From NCBI GenBank assembly GCA_022575985.1, contig JAKSXM010000288.1:5545501-5609500 (forward strand): a DNA stretch of 64,000 nt. The letters run 5' to 3'. The notes beneath the pieces are model-generated. The model had not been told where the DNA came from. It saw nothing but the letters and a program-made list of their open reading frames with translations, and did not search any database. The translations under genes and the position numbers were made by a program. Origin of the DNA: Anagrus nilaparvatae. Taxonomy: Eukaryota; Arthropoda; Insecta; Hymenoptera; Mymaridae. Shown here piece by piece: positions 27,116 through 40,749 of this stretch (position 1 is its first letter; each line of letters starts with the position of its first letter).

Positions 27116-28890
27116 GTTGTAGCATTACTGATATAAGAACTTCAAATTTGTTATTATTGATATTAAAGTATTTGAGATTTTTTGACATTTATTAGCACAG
27201 TTTTTTTGAGATTATAATATGACAAAGTCATATTTAAAATTATTTATGAAAAAAATCACTTTTAATTTTGTTTTCTATGTATCAGATTTATCAGATAGGT
27301 TATAACTCATAACTTTGGCTGTTCTTTAATATCATGAATAAATAAATTATTTGACTTTTCTAATAATTAAATTAGTAACACTTTTGCAGGATACTCCGAC
27401 ATTGAAACCTTTTTGAAGGTGAAATTCTAAACGTATCATCATAATATCAAAAAAATAAATCTATATTTGTAGTATACCACCCCAACCCCACTGAAAAATA
27501 ATATATAAATAAAAAAAGCTTTGCGTGAATTTTAAAGCCTATTTGCGCAGTCGTCATTTTTATTAATTTTAAAATTCTGCACATGCATAAAATTAAAATT
27601 GATCATTTTTTATATATATTTACAAGATTCTGGATTTTTTAAAATAAAAATAAAAATTAGTCATGTCTGATTAACTTTATCAAAATTGACAGCATATGCA
27701 GTCTTCAAATATTTCTTAATTTTTATTTTGTTGAAAATTATGTATATATAAACAAAAACACGACCAAAAAGGCAAAAATAAAAACAAAACTATCCATTGC
27801 AGAACCAAATACCAATCCAATCTCACTAAACCCCCTCTACTTTTGATTCCCGGTGTTTTCCCCCTCCTTATATTTTTGTACCAATTTTGCGGTTTGGTCT
27901 CATATAGTATTTTGGTCTCGCCTAAATTAGAACGTGATTGGAACTTCACGTTGTCGTTGTTTTGCTAATTAGATTGATATATTTGGTGTTTTGAATTGTT
28001 GAAAAAAGTAAAGAAGGATAAAATATTTTGTGAGAATATAAATATATAATGATATAAATAAATTTATTATTTTATTTACAAAATAAAATTTTAAAATAAA
28101 AGTTAAAAATTATACTATGGCAAATGAGAATAAAAATACTGAAAAAATTGTTGTAAATAAATTATAACGTATAATATAAAAATTGTATAAAATCTAATCT
28201 ATAATACTGCTTATGTTCATAATTATTAATTAATTAAAATATTAAAACAAATTTTATCAACAGTTTCTTGAATTGTGTATCAACAGGTTTTAATATCAAG
28301 CAATCAAGAGGGTTTTGCGTGTTTATAAACAAAGAACAAGTAAGTAAACTTTTTTCTGAGAAAAATTAAGTAAATTTATATAAAAAGTCCCCTTCAATTA
28401 GTAGAGCTAAAAAATTTTTTTTTGAATAGAATATTGATATATAGGTATAATTATTATTTTAGTACACACTTTTTATTGTCATATAGGTATTCAAAATTAA
28501 AAATAAATTTGATTTCTTGGAGAAAATACCGCGCTTATCGGAGAGAGAAATTCGCGTTTTTGAAAACGAACCTTGATAATTGAGTGAGATAGAAGATAGA
28601 ACATGTGCGCTACGTTGACAACACATTTTTTAATATAACTTCTGTTAAATTTTTTTCTGATGCAATTTTTTTATTTAAATAATTAAATAAAAAAGGTAAG
28701 TATTAAAAATTATTTTTGCTGACTAATCAAAAAGTTAATTTGTTATCTTTGTGAAATTTTAAAAAGTATATGGCTTTGCTTATATGTTTTTATTTTAAAT
28801 TTTTATTGTACAATGGGTTTAAACTTTAAAGCTGTAATACTTTACTAATTTTAGCTTTGAATAAATTTTATTTCCAGATAATCAGTTAAT
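27116..28890. promoter_or_regulatory. shared upstream region of Phtf and cysteinyl-tRNA synthetase
   Basis: The two genes diverge from this 1.8-kb interval. Near the synthetase a leader exon appears to end at 28695 (AAAAAAG then GTAAGTATT) and to be joined at 28878 after TTTATTTCCAG, 13 nt before the start codon. The segment around 28520-28620 (ACCGCGCTTATCGG, AATTCGCG, ATGTGCGCTACG) is the least AT-rich and is the likeliest promoter area. Promoter positions are inference. Confidence 0.5.
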
Positions 28891-31588
28891 ATGTCGAAGA
28901 GGATTCAGCCACCATGGAGTCCTCCAGAACGGAAGGACAAACAGTTTTATACGGGACTTAAATTGTACAATAGCTTAACTCGTCAAAAAGAAGAATTTAT
29001 TCCAGTCAACCAAAATCATGTTTTATGGTATTCGTGTGGACCAACAGTATATGATGCTTCCCACATGGGTCATGCAAGGTAAAATATAGATATTTTCAAT
29101 ACTATTAATAATGTTATTTTATATAAAAATAAAATAACTAAAAATTTTTCCAGATCATATATTTCATTTGACATTCTTAGAAGAGTTTTATCTGATTACT
29201 TTGGATATGATGTTTTTTATGCGATGAATATTACAGATATTGATGATAAAATAATAAGGAGAGCTAGGCAAAATTATTTATATGAAAATTATGTTAGTGA
29301 AAATCAAAATCTTGAAAAAATTTTACTTGATTTTAAAAGTGTTATGAAAACATTTGATGAAACAATAAATAAAACTACAGATGTTGATAAAAGAGCTATG
29401 TATGAAAAAATGTTAAGTCAAGTTCAAGGTTCAATTGTTAATTTAGAATTGTCAGTGGAATCAAAGGACGAAAGTAAAATAAAAAGTTCTTTAAATGTAA
29501 TAAATTAAAAATTAAATTATTTTCATGTTAGAATTTTTTTGTATAATCGTAAAATTAAAATTTTATAGACGCTACTAAAAGAAGCTAAAGATCCATTATC
29601 CGAATGGTTAGATAAGAAAAATGGTGATACTGTTAATGAACATTCTATTTTTAATAAACTCTCACAATATTGGGAAATGGAATTTCACAAAGATATGGAA
29701 GCTTTAAATGTAAATTCATAAAAATTAAAAAAAAATATTTTGTGTTAATAAAATTATTATTTTTTTTTTTTAGGTATTAAAACCAAATGTTTTAACTAGA
29801 GTTAGCGAGTATGTACCGGAAATAATTACGTATATAGAAAAAATTATTAAAAACGGTTTTGCTTATGAAAGTAATGGTTCTGTATATTTTGATGTGAAAA
29901 GTTTTGATAAAAGTGACAAGCATCATTATGCAAAACTTGTACCTGAAGCTTATGGAGACACATCATCCTTACAAGAAGGAGAAGGTATTAAGTTGATATT
30001 TAAATTTATTTATATGTATCTTTAAAATTTGAATTTTTTGTAGGTGATTTAAGTGTATCCGAAGAAAAAATGTTAGAAAAAAAATCTCCAACAGATTTTG
30101 CTTTATGGAAAAGTTCAAAAGGAGGAGAACCTTGGTGGGATAGTCCATGGGGAAAAGGTAGGCCTGGTTGGCATATTGAATGTTCTGTTATGGCTTCTGC
30201 AATTTGTGGCGAAAGTTTAGACATACACACAGGTGGAGTAGACTTAAAGTTTCCGCATCATGATAATGAATTAGCACAAGCTGAGGCATATTATGATAAT
30301 TCCAATTGGGTTAAATACTTTTTGCATTCTGGTCATTTAACAATATCTGGATGTAAAATGTCTAAATCATTAAAAAATTTTATTACAATTCAAGAAGCTT
30401 TAAAGAAACATACATCAAGACAACTTAGACTTGTATTTTTATTACATTCATGGAAAGATACTTTAGATTATAGTGACGCTACAATGAATATGGCAATCCA
30501 GTATGAAAAATTCTTAAATGAATTTTTCTTAAATATAAAATGTAGTCTAAGAGAACTTGTTACTGATGTTGCAACAGATTCTTTCAAAAAATGGGGTGAA
30601 CTTGAAATTAAATTAAATAATAAATTTAAGTTGTCAAAGGATTCAATACATGAAGCACTGTGTGGTATGTAATAAAAATTTAAAATAAAAATATATAAAA
30701 AAGTTTATTATAAATTTTTTTAATTATTTCAGATAACATAGATACTAGAACGGTTTTAGATATTATTAAAGATTTAGTAACAAATTGTAATATTTATGTT
30801 AAAGAGTGCAAAGATTCAAATATTCTTTTATTAAGGGATATCGCTGTTTATATTACTAAAATACTAACTATTTTTGGCACTATTCCTGAGACTCACAATG
30901 ACATAGGGTTTCCTCTTGAAAATGATTCGAAAATTGTCAATGTAAGTTAATTTGTAAAAACTAAAAATAAACAAAAAAAAATTAAAAAAAAATTTTTTTT
31001 AGTTTGAAGAGACAGTAATGCCCTATTTAGAAATTTTATCCGATTTCCGAGATAAAGTTAGAATACAAGCAAGAAATTGCAAGGCAACTTCTGTTCTTCA
31101 AGAGTGCGATAGATTAAGAGATGATGTACTTCCAAATATTGGAGTACGCTTAGAAGATACCGATGGATCAAAAACCAAAGTTAAATTAGTTAACAAAGAA
31201 GAATTACTTAAAGAAAAAGAAATGAAAAGTCGCATGGAAGAAGAAAAAAAAGCAGAAAAAGAAAGAAAAAAACAAGAAGCTGAAGCATTAGCTGCTGCAA
31301 AAGAAGCTCAAAAAAAAATTTCCCCATTAGAAATGTTTAAACTTGAAACTGATAAATATTCTCAATTTTCTGATAATGTAATTATTTTAAATTTATTTTA
31401 TATTAAATTATTTATAAACAATATATTTATGTACATATATTAATTAATTTATATTTCAGGGACTGCCAAGTCATGATAAAGAAGGTAAAGAAATAAGTAA
31501 AGGACAATTGAAAAAATTACAAAAATTGCAGCAAGCTCAAGAGAAAAAATATAATGAATATCTAGCTAGTTTGCAAAATGGTTCATAA
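28891..31588 (+). CDS. CARS1: cysteinyl-tRNA synthetase, cytosolic
   Basis: Eight exons (28891-29078, 29154-29496, 29569-29709, 29774-29984, 30044-30664, 30733-30941, 31003-31377, 31460-31588) give 738 codons, close to the animal cytosolic enzyme. It joins cysteine to tRNA-Cys. This is a class I synthetase: the HIGH motif is HMGH at residues 58-61 and KMSKS is at 399-403. Zinc-site residues are visible as Cys49 (SCGPTVY), Cys341 (HIECSVM) and the HHDNE block at 366-370. The long insert between residues about 90 and 220 and the charged coiled tail rich in Lys and Glu (about 630-700, [17 protein letters not shown]) are typical of the eukaryotic cytosolic form, and no mitochondrial presequence is seen. 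All exon phases close. Confidence 0.95.
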
Positions 31589-32060
31589 AAAATTTCTAAA
31601 AAATGCATGTTTTTTTTTATTTTGACAAAAAAATCCATATTATAGTATAAAATTTTTCATGACATTTATTTTTTCTAGCTAGGTACACATAAAAATTATT
31701 TGACTTTGACTACAAAAGTAAATGTATTTAACTGTAAAAAAAGGAAGGTTTTATCAATCAATTTATTATATTCTATTATTTATTTTTCTTGCTTAACAAA
31801 GTTTTAACTTAGTTTTTATGAAATTTGATATTAATTATGTAAATCAAACAGTTAAGTGAATCAAAGTCTAAATAATTGTAAATTTAAATTTTTTATAAAA
31901 TTTTTATTAATGTTACAAATATTAAAATGAATTTTATAATTTAAATAAAAAAATTATTCAAACAATAATACAAAAAATGACTTTTTAAACTTATATTTTA
32001 TTTAATCCCTTTTTTTGTCTTTAGTTGGTTTCATTCATTTTAAAAATAAGCAACGCATCT
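31589..32060. other. downstream region of the synthetase
   Basis: AT-rich 3' flank. An AATAAAA-type signal near 31943 could be the polyadenylation signal, though nearer weak matches exist. No gene is seen. Confidence 0.4.
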
Positions 32061-32099
32061 TTAAATATTTTTACACTGTAAATATTTAAAAATTTTATT

Positions 32100-32450
32100 T
32101 TCTTGTCAGCAGCCAGTAAGCACGTATTTCCCGGCCGCAGCGCAATTCCAAAATACGTGTTTTTTAGCCACTGACGAAGAAAAATTATGTTTTGGCCTCG
32201 GCCGTAAAAAAAGAATGTCCCAGATCGCAGTTTGCCATCCTCGGCTTGCAATTTATGTGCAATCTGGACCATTCTTTATTTTTGCGGCCTAGGATAAAAA
32301 TATACTATTTTTGGATAGTGCCACGAAAGTACAATTTTCTATTTCCATATTTCTCGCCAATGACATTGAAAAATCGTATACAAACCTTGGCCATAAAAAA
32401 AGAATGCCTCAATTCGTATCTTATTTAAATTTATGACCATTTTTCAATTT
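32100..32450. repeat. CCCAGATCGCAGTTT dispersed repeat, copy 1
   Basis: GC-richer DNA contains TTTCCCGGCCGCAGCGC and CCCAGATCGCAGTTTGCC then ATCCTCGGCTTG. The same words, some inverted, make up 51010-51500. Open frames across it on both strands are products of the repeat. Confidence 0.55.
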
Positions 32451-32590
32451 TTGAGGCCCAATGTATAGGTTTAACGAAATAAAACCCATATATCCTGTGA
32501 TAAAACCTATAGGAAATCAATTTTTGAGGCCCAATGTATAGGTTTAACGAAATAAAACCCATATATCCTGTGATAAAACCTATAGGAAAT
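32445..32590 (+). repeat. exact 73-bp tandem duplication
   Basis: The unit starting CAATTTTTGAGGCCCAATG and ending ACCTATAGGAAAT occurs twice without a difference (32445-32517 and 32518-32590), so the duplication is recent. Confidence 0.9.
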
Positions 32591-35261
32591 ATATGAATTT
32601 CCGAAACGGTTGTATAGTGTTTAATTTCGGTTTAATTAAAATGTTTCCTTTTTTTTTGCGCGACGTTGTTAGAATTCCGAAGTCGTGGAACGAAAAGTTA
32701 GAAAATGGAAAATCATCAAAATTTTCTGATACTTTAAAATTTTTTAATTCAAACTCCCTGGCTGATATTTTACTAAAAATTGATAATGATTTGAATTCGG
32801 GGAGACATTTTATATTGCGACTCTTTGAGGATTATTTTTAGGCGCGATCACCCTATATATCTAATATAAAGACGAAATCGTGCTTGATAAGTTTGTCAGA
32901 TCAAAAAATGGTATATTCCTAAAAAATGTTTAATTCATGGAGAAGCTTAGTCCCTTGGTAATTTCGATTCCTCTAACATGCTTTTATTGCATTACTGATT
33001 GTAGGTATTTATGTTCATAAAAGTACGGTGTATCTTCTATTTCTCAAAATCTACTCAATGAAACAAAAATTCTCTGCAGCAAGCTTTTTGAAATCAAATT
33101 TAGTTGCAGAGTGAAATGATTTCATTTAGTCATTGCAGAGAAATAATAAAAAAGCCGATTTTCGATATTATAAATTTGAGGGAAAAAATGCTAAAAATTG
33201 AACTACTGTCCTGTCCTTATTATATGTAATTCAAAGGCGATTCAAAGGGTGCTAACAACTGAAAACCACCAAAAAACTTAATGAAATATAAGATCGTGCC
33301 TGAAATAAAAAATTTTTAGCTTTTTTATAAATTAAAGCGATTTTTTAGCTACCTGATAATTTAGAAAAAAGGTAATAGGAAAATTGACCAAGCCTAGTTG
33401 CGTCTTGAAACTGAAACTTCTTTAAAAAGACAATCCGATTAAAAAATGAGTTTTCCACGTACAAGTCAAAGAAACAAAAAAAAAAATATTATAAGAGAAA
33501 AAATGTCTGTTATTATAGGTTCAATTTACCGCAAAGTCATATCAGGTAACGACATTATAGTTTTTAATTAAAACTACACTATCTTATTCCTAAAAATAGT
33601 CCCGAATTGGTTAATATACTAATTTGGATTAGCTTTTTTAATTGTAAGAGCAACTTAAAAATTTCTGTAGGAATTGATTTTAATTGATTTTTTCAAAATG
33701 ATTAATTAAATAATTTTAATAAAATTTTAATAAAACTAAACATTTTTATATAAATTTATAATTAGAACCGAATTTTTGTAAAACAAATTATAACATTACC
33801 ATATTTTTTTAGGACTATATTTGTAAATAAATCCTGGTCATTCATAAAAAATTTGAATAGAATATTGTAATAAAGTATATTTACTTTAAGGAATCTCGAA
33901 AAATTTGGACATTTTTGATTAATACATCATGGAGGTAAGTCAATTTTTTATAAATATTAAAAAATCACGAATGTTTAAAACCACGAATGGTCTGTACTTC
34001 TTGAATAAGCACTATACTGCTTTAAAAATTAAAATTAAATTTTATAAATATTAAATTTTTAAGAAACTTTTTATCAAATATTGACGTTTTTCATAAAAAT
34101 ATAATATACTGAACTCTGATAATATAAAATTTTTTAAATTTAGAGTTAAGTCTGACTTCTATGCTATAATTGCAGTCCCAATTGGTTTCAATTTTAATAA
34201 TTGATGCAGTTTTCTCGTAAACATTTGATATTATAATCTAAATAAATTAGCCTCTAGTAAGTACCCCGTAGAACCCTAATTAACTAATTTTTTAGGATTT
34301 GAACACGATTTAATTTGCATATACATAGTAAAAATTTTTCTACATTCTATTTTTTAGCGTTCCTATTTTTAGGTGACTGCAATTTCAAAAGCTTTATAAT
34401 TATAATTGCTGTTTATAATATAATTGCTGTTTATAATTTTAAGATTAGCAAAGCATTACATTTAGTTTTCGAAAATTTGAAAAAAAGATGGGAAAGTCTT
34501 CCCAATGCCCCTAAAGATCTTATCTCCACAACTATATTATTATCTTTTTATTTTGAAATCGTGAATTTAATTCCATATTTCAATACTCTTTCTGCGTCTG
34601 AAATTTCGCAAAAATTATCGATAAGATTTAATATAATTTTTAACACCAGCTTTATAATTTTCTCTCTTATTGCCTCGTTTATCACTTTTAAACTCACTTT
34701 GAGGTAAAATTACTATTATAATACCTGCCAGATTGACCTCTCAAAATTAATCCGCAGGTTTACATAAGGAAGGGGGGGATTTACAAATCGAAGATAAGAA
34801 CTTCTAGAAAATTTCAGTCCCCTATAGCCTAGGCTTAAAAAAACCCAAAAACCAAAGTTTTGCTAGATAACTTTTTTGGTATTTCTTAATTTTTCTGGTA
34901 ATTTTTTGAAGAGAATTCTGGAAATCATATACATATTAAGTATTGTAAGTTAAATCGTAAAAAATAAATTTTTTTCTAATAGAAGTCTCCGTCAAAATTT
35001 CATGATGCAGCCATTTCTTATGTTATATAGTTTGTAGTAAAAACATAGGAAATCGGAAAAACCAATGAAAAACAAAATATTAATATTAAGTAACTTGTAT
35101 TTCCCGCGCTCTAACTGAAACTTAATATATTTTTAGATGTTAAATCTAAACTATACTAATTTTTTAATCGGTTGAATCAACGGCACACCGATTCAATCAA
35201 AATTCTGCTGACTTTGAAGAATTTTATTTATTTACCAATTTATTTTTTAAATCATTCGTAT
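32591..35261. other. AT-rich spacer, no supported gene
   Basis: Open frames at 32593-32841 and 34315-34707 show no domain I recognise and lie in AT-rich repeat-like DNA. The longer one has a hydrophobic C-terminal half but no splice or family context. Confidence 0.4.
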
Positions 35262-35270
35262 ACTATCCTT

Positions 35271-36043
35271 CGTTCCCGCCCATTCCCCCGAATACCAATC
35301 CCCGAATGGACATTTTCCCGATGACTTTTTCCCCTACGTCCATTTTCCCGAATTTAAAAAACGGACAGTTCCCCGAGAAACCTAATACCCGAAAATCTTT
35401 TTCCCGAAAACGTTTTACCCGAAAATAATAAATGACATTATATATTATATTTTCATTTTTAAATTTCAATAATTATTATACTTTATTTACAATTTTTTTT
35501 TAAATTATTATTATTTACATCGAAATATTGCAACCAATAGCATTCAGGTAATCTTTATAATGAGCAACCCCATAATTTTTGTAAGATTCCACAATTCTCT
35601 TTATTCTATTTTGAGTATCCAGCCACTTTTTTTTTAGGTGAATTTCTCACTTTTCTACCCAGAGATAGCTCAAGTACTTGAATCTCTGTATCTCCTTGTT
35701 CTTTTTTGAATTCTTCAACAGCGGTAAATATGTCGGGATGATTTTTTCCAGAGTATAGTAAAAAACTTTACTATACTCTGATTTTTTCCAACTAATAATC
35801 GAAACCTTGTATGCCAGCCGTCGCTGGAGTTATTTTTTCTATTGAACATTATACTGTTTAAATAAATTTTGATTTTTTCTTGTTTTTATTTTCGGGGAAA
35901 TGGGTTTCTGTGGTTTTTCGGGTAAAAATTTTTCGGGGGTATGGCTTACGGGTAAATAGATATTCGGGGTATCGGCTTCGGGGAAATGGTCATCGGGGAA
36001 ATGTCCATTCGGGGATTGGTATTCGGGGGAATGACCGGGAATC
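35271..36043. mobile_element. 773-bp inverted-repeat element with CCCGAA reiterations, 9-bp target duplication
   Basis: Both flanks read ACTATCCTT (35262-35270 and 36044-36052). The inverted arms start near CCCATTCCCCCGAATACC and CGAATGGACATTTTCCCG. They are built from many degenerate copies of CCCGAA or CCCCGAA spaced 15-25 bp apart, with the complement TTCGGG(G) on the right. A second small hairpin (AGAGTATAGTAAAAAACTTT and partner) lies at 35747-35783. No transposase is seen. A 9-bp duplication with long inverted ends would fit a Mutator-like MITE. Confidence 0.8.
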
Positions 36044-36445
36044 ACTATCCTTTTATGGAAACCTGCTACTTAATTATAGAATTTTAATTATTTAGCTCGT
36101 CCTTTATACATAATGAAAAAGTTACGTATATTAAAAAATTGTATTCAACCCAATATTAAAATTAAAACAACTTTGACACTACTACCTATTCCCTGAGTTA
36201 ACATTTCAAAAAAGCAGCAGATTTCCATATAAGAGTAGAATAGTTTACAAAGGATTTAAAAAATTAAATGTATGAAAAAATAAAATTCTACGAAGTCAGA
36301 AGATTTTTAATTGAATCGGCACATTGAGAGCCGCGTAAATATGAATCACGCGTATGAAAAATCATTGATTGACCAATCAAAATACGAATAATTCGATGAG
36401 AAAAATCATGAGAGTAGGGCATAGCAGATTAGGTAGTAGAAATAT

Positions 36446-36750
36446 GGTGGACAGACAAACAGACCGTGTTAGCTACCTAGCTTATTCTGGTCACTTTGCA
36501 ACAGTGTGTACCGGGACGAGGAACCATAGAATTATAATATGTGAGGGACCCGCTACAGTTTTGTGGCGGATTTTCAATCTGTAAAATTTCAATGCATAAA
36601 TAAATACCTTTATATCTGATATTTATTTTAACTACTACAAGGCACATACCAGCCAAGTAATTTTAATTTAAAAAAAATAAAAATATAGTCTATTGTTGCC
36701 AGACCCTCAGTAAAAATCGGTTTTTAACACGGTCTCCTGGTCTGTCCATC
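36446..36750. repeat. inverted-repeat fragment with ACAGACCGTGTT ends
   Basis: The left end GTGGACAGACAAACAGACCG and the right end AACACGGTCTCCTGGTCTG pair over about 25 bp. The interior has no gene. It is probably a small element, with flanks too AT-rich to define a target duplication. Confidence 0.45.
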
Positions 36751-37315
36751 GAAATATTTCATATTCAAACAAAATTTTACAATTTTATAAAAAAAATGAT
36801 TTATATTTAAAAAAATATCCTAGTCTTTTTGGTCATTTCAAAAAATTACAACAAAGAATATTAATTATATTACTAAAATAAGTACAATAGCTATTAGTAA
36901 TCTAATTTAAAAAAAGATGATCAAATAAATTATTCATTCTTGGAAGGAATGGAATTTTAGGCTTATAGCCAGTAAATTTTGGTCCATAATCTTTATTGAA
37001 AAGCAAATTCTACATAATATTTCCAGTTTAATTCTTCGTTAACAATAATCTGTAAATTTTTAAAATAATTATTGAATACTCTATTTTTAATATGTTTATA
37101 TTCAAAATGAAATATGAAGTATAAACTTACAAGAAATTTTTGTCTCTTATAATAATGTTTCTAATGCATTTAAGAAAATGCGGTATATCAGAAATTACGT
37201 AAATTTTGCAACTGGGTTAGGAAAAGAATGTACTATTTTTTAATTTACTTTTCCTGTGATTCCAAATTCGTTCCAAATCCTCAATTGGTTTGTACTTCAT
37301 CAGTAGCCATAACCA

Positions 37316-37472
37316 TTCAAGCGCGGATCCAGAGGGGTGAGGGTGACCGCCCCCTGAACTCCAAAAATTGCATGTTTAAAAAAAATTTTTTTACAATATT
37401 TATAAAAAAAAATACAAAATTTTGCTTGAGCCCCCCGTTCTTCACCCTGAGACACTCCTGGATTCGCTACTG
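37316..37472. mobile_element. CAGTGGCGGATCC-type MITE, copy 1
   Basis: A short inverted-repeat element has AGCGCGGATCCAGAGGGG at the left and TCCTGGATTCGCTACTG at the right, with G-rich and C-rich inner arms. The related copy at 50788-50986 has the same plan. Confidence 0.6.
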
Positions 37473-37683
37473 TAACTTTTCCTTATGTTCTATTGAATCC
37501 TACTTTTTTAAATATATTTGATTTCTTTATTCTTGCATGAACGATTTTATATAAATTTTAACCTAATGTTATGTTAGTGATAAGTTTATGACTCGGTTTA
37601 TGATGTATTATAATTATAATAATTATTATAATATTTATTATTTACAATTATGTGATAAAATTTATATTAAAACAACTTTTTTT

Positions 37684-40600
37684 TTAAATTTCTGAAACAT
37701 TTAATTTTTTTTTCATTTTTTTGTTCACTACATCTGGAGCCTTATCTTTAACCTGTTCTTTTAATGTATGTATTTCTTCAAGCATTCTTTTGATTTGGGC
37801 TCCTTTTGCAACCAATTGACGTTGTTTCGCATGGCACATTTTTTGTACTGCCTTAGTTGCTTTTCTGCTGCTTGGAGTAAGAGCAATCGTTCTCTGCCTT
37901 TTCTTGGTGCTATTTTTAGATTTTGAATCTTCAAATCTTCTAAACAAACCATGACACCATATGCAAGTTCCTTTACCTTGCAAGACAATACAGCATTTAT
38001 TATGTCTCCAAACATCTTTGTCTTTAAAAGAACATTCCGTATATATATCTGGATAGCGACTTATAAGTGGACCACCGGGACAGACTACTTTTTTGCTAAC
38101 GGTCGCCAAAATAGATTCCAGCTCTGCAGGTGAACAAGGGTTTCTAATATAATCAAATAAACCCCGTCTTTCTCCGATCCACACAACTAATTGTTTATCT
38201 TGTAATTGAACCTGAATTATAATTATAACATACATATAATAAAACTGAAAAAAAATTTGTTAGAAGCATAAAAGTTAGAAAAAACTTACAATTTTTTCGG
38301 GAAAAGGTGCTCGTGTACCATTATTGTAGTTGTCATCAGGATTGTAAAAATTATATAGGACTGTGTTACTATTATTATTATAATAGGCTGAACAATAAGA
38401 ATCAGGTAATTCAACATTCCATACTCCATTCAAGATATTACTTTTCAAATTTAAATACTCATTAATTACATTGTTAGTATTTTTGAAACAGTATTCATGA
38501 TCATTAAAAATGTCGTCTGTAGCTTGCTGATCGTTTTGTAGTTTCCTTGGATTCTCAATTAATTTCGGAGACAAAACCTCATTAATGGAACCCATTGCAT
38601 TCAAGTTTTCTTCTTGTATAACAATATTATTTTCCTATAATAAAAAAAAATAAAATTTTTAGATTAAATTTTTTATTACATAATTAAAAGTAGAATAAAT
38701 AATTAAAATAGATCTTAAAAATTACTTTTGTACATGTAGGTTCTAAAATATGTTCATCTTTGCAAACAGTTGTTTTTGGAACTTCTGCCGTGGTTTTTGG
38801 GACCTCAACCGTATTATGATTAACATTATTATTACTTCTCAATGGCAATGCTCCTTTTTTTAATGTTTCTTTTTTACGGGCGACCTGCAGTAATCAATTT
38901 TTAATTAATATAACCGACAAATTTTCGGTATATCTCTTTAGATCTCCGGAGATCAATAGAGATTCAAATAGATCTAAAGAAATCTTCAGAGATCTGTGGA
39001 ATGAAATAAAAATATTATAAACATTTATAAATAACATTTAAAATCATTAAATGAAGGTACTAAAGGGTTATTTGATTTTTTTTATGCGTAGAAAGTGATA
39101 GTTTTTGAGTTATCACGCCCAAAAGGCGTAAATATCGTACTTAAAATATAGAAGTATTAGGCCCTCTCTACACCAGCACATAATCATGTTTTATGATAAT
39201 CATGTTTGTTGGATATTTTTTTCCCAGCTACACTGTACTAAAAACATAACCTCAAAATTACATATTTAAATGATTGTAACCCCTTAAAAACTTATTAGTT
39301 ACATAAATTGTTTATAATTTTTATATAATAAATAACTTAATTTACAATTAAAATACCATTTAATTACATTTTATTGTTTAATTTTTATTAAAAATATTTA
39401 CTTATACTACTAGTGGTGCCATGTTGTAATAACTTTAATTTCGAATATCCCAGCTATACCACAAAATATGCAACAAAAACGATTATCATAAAACATGATT
39501 ATGTGCTGGTGTAGACAGGGCCTTACTCAAGTCAAACTACGGAGAGGGGAGGGAGTCGCTAATCACGAATTTCAGAGTCAATTCGTAAAAAAATTATCAA
39601 AAAATTATTCTCAAAGGGAGAGTTTACCTCAGCGGTTGAATCCAATAATGTGGGTTTTTCTTTTTGAAGAATAAGAATTTCTTCATTCTTTATCTAAAGT
39701 TTATGAAAACAAAAATATTAATTCTATTACATAAATAATTAACATATAAGATAAGAATGTAAATTTTACTTCTTCACTTGAATCCAATAAAGAGGCGTTC
39801 TCATTTTGAAAAATACTGTTTTCTTCATTCTTTATCTAAAATTTTTAAAATTAAATATAGTAAATATATATTATTATATAAATAATTTACACAATATTTT
39901 AAACATTACTTTTGTATTAAATGTAGGTTCCTGAAATTGTTGATTATTATTTATTTGGACCTTATCATAAACAATACTACTATTCGAATTTTTAACAGGA
40001 TTCAATTTTGGTAATGCTCCTTTTTTTAATGATACTTTCTGACGCGGGACCTGGAACAAAAAATTGTTTGGAGAAATGTTATAATTAAAAGTTAACGTCG
40101 AGATAAATCATAAATGATCAAATAGTCAATATTAATATCAATATTAAAAAGATTTTGTATAATTAATTGACCAGTACTGGGTTGAAATAAATTTATTTAA
40201 CTAATCTTTTAAAAAATGATGTTTTTTTATTATTAAGTTATACGTTTCGCCTGTTTTAATTACATTAAATAAATTTATTTCAACCCAGTACTGGTCAATT
40301 AATTATACAAAATCTTTATAATATTCAACTAAATATGGGTGATACATCGAATACTATTTATGAGAATCAATATTAAAGTCCGCTCTCCTGATAAAGTTAG
40401 CTTTAACTGGTTAAAGATAACTTCAGCGACGCGTTTTCGTTAAAGTCCATGAAGACGATTAAAATGAATAAAAATGCAACATTAGCGGGTGTGTATACGA
40501 TAAAGTTAACTTTAACCGAGGGGTACATAGCAGTGGACTGCGCAAGAGTTCCGCGCCAGTTCAGTGGCAGTTTTATAGAAACTGTAATGCGCGAGTTCGT

Positions 40601-40714
40601 TAAAGTTTTAGACAGTTCCGCGGCAGTTCGGCCAGAGTTTTAATCAACGCGCGGAAAAGTGGGGGACGCGCCGTTTTTAGGGTTTATAGGGTATGCGGTG
40701 CTAGTTTAGGACCT

Positions 40715-40749
<35 letters not shown>

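Noticed and set aside
27716..27949. 77-codon minus frame upstream of Phtf
   Set aside because: No known domain and not joined in phase to the Phtf first exon, which has its own start at 27115.
34315..34707. 130-codon open frame with hydrophobic stretches
   Set aside because: No domain, splice partner or conserved motif; composition follows the AT-rich background.
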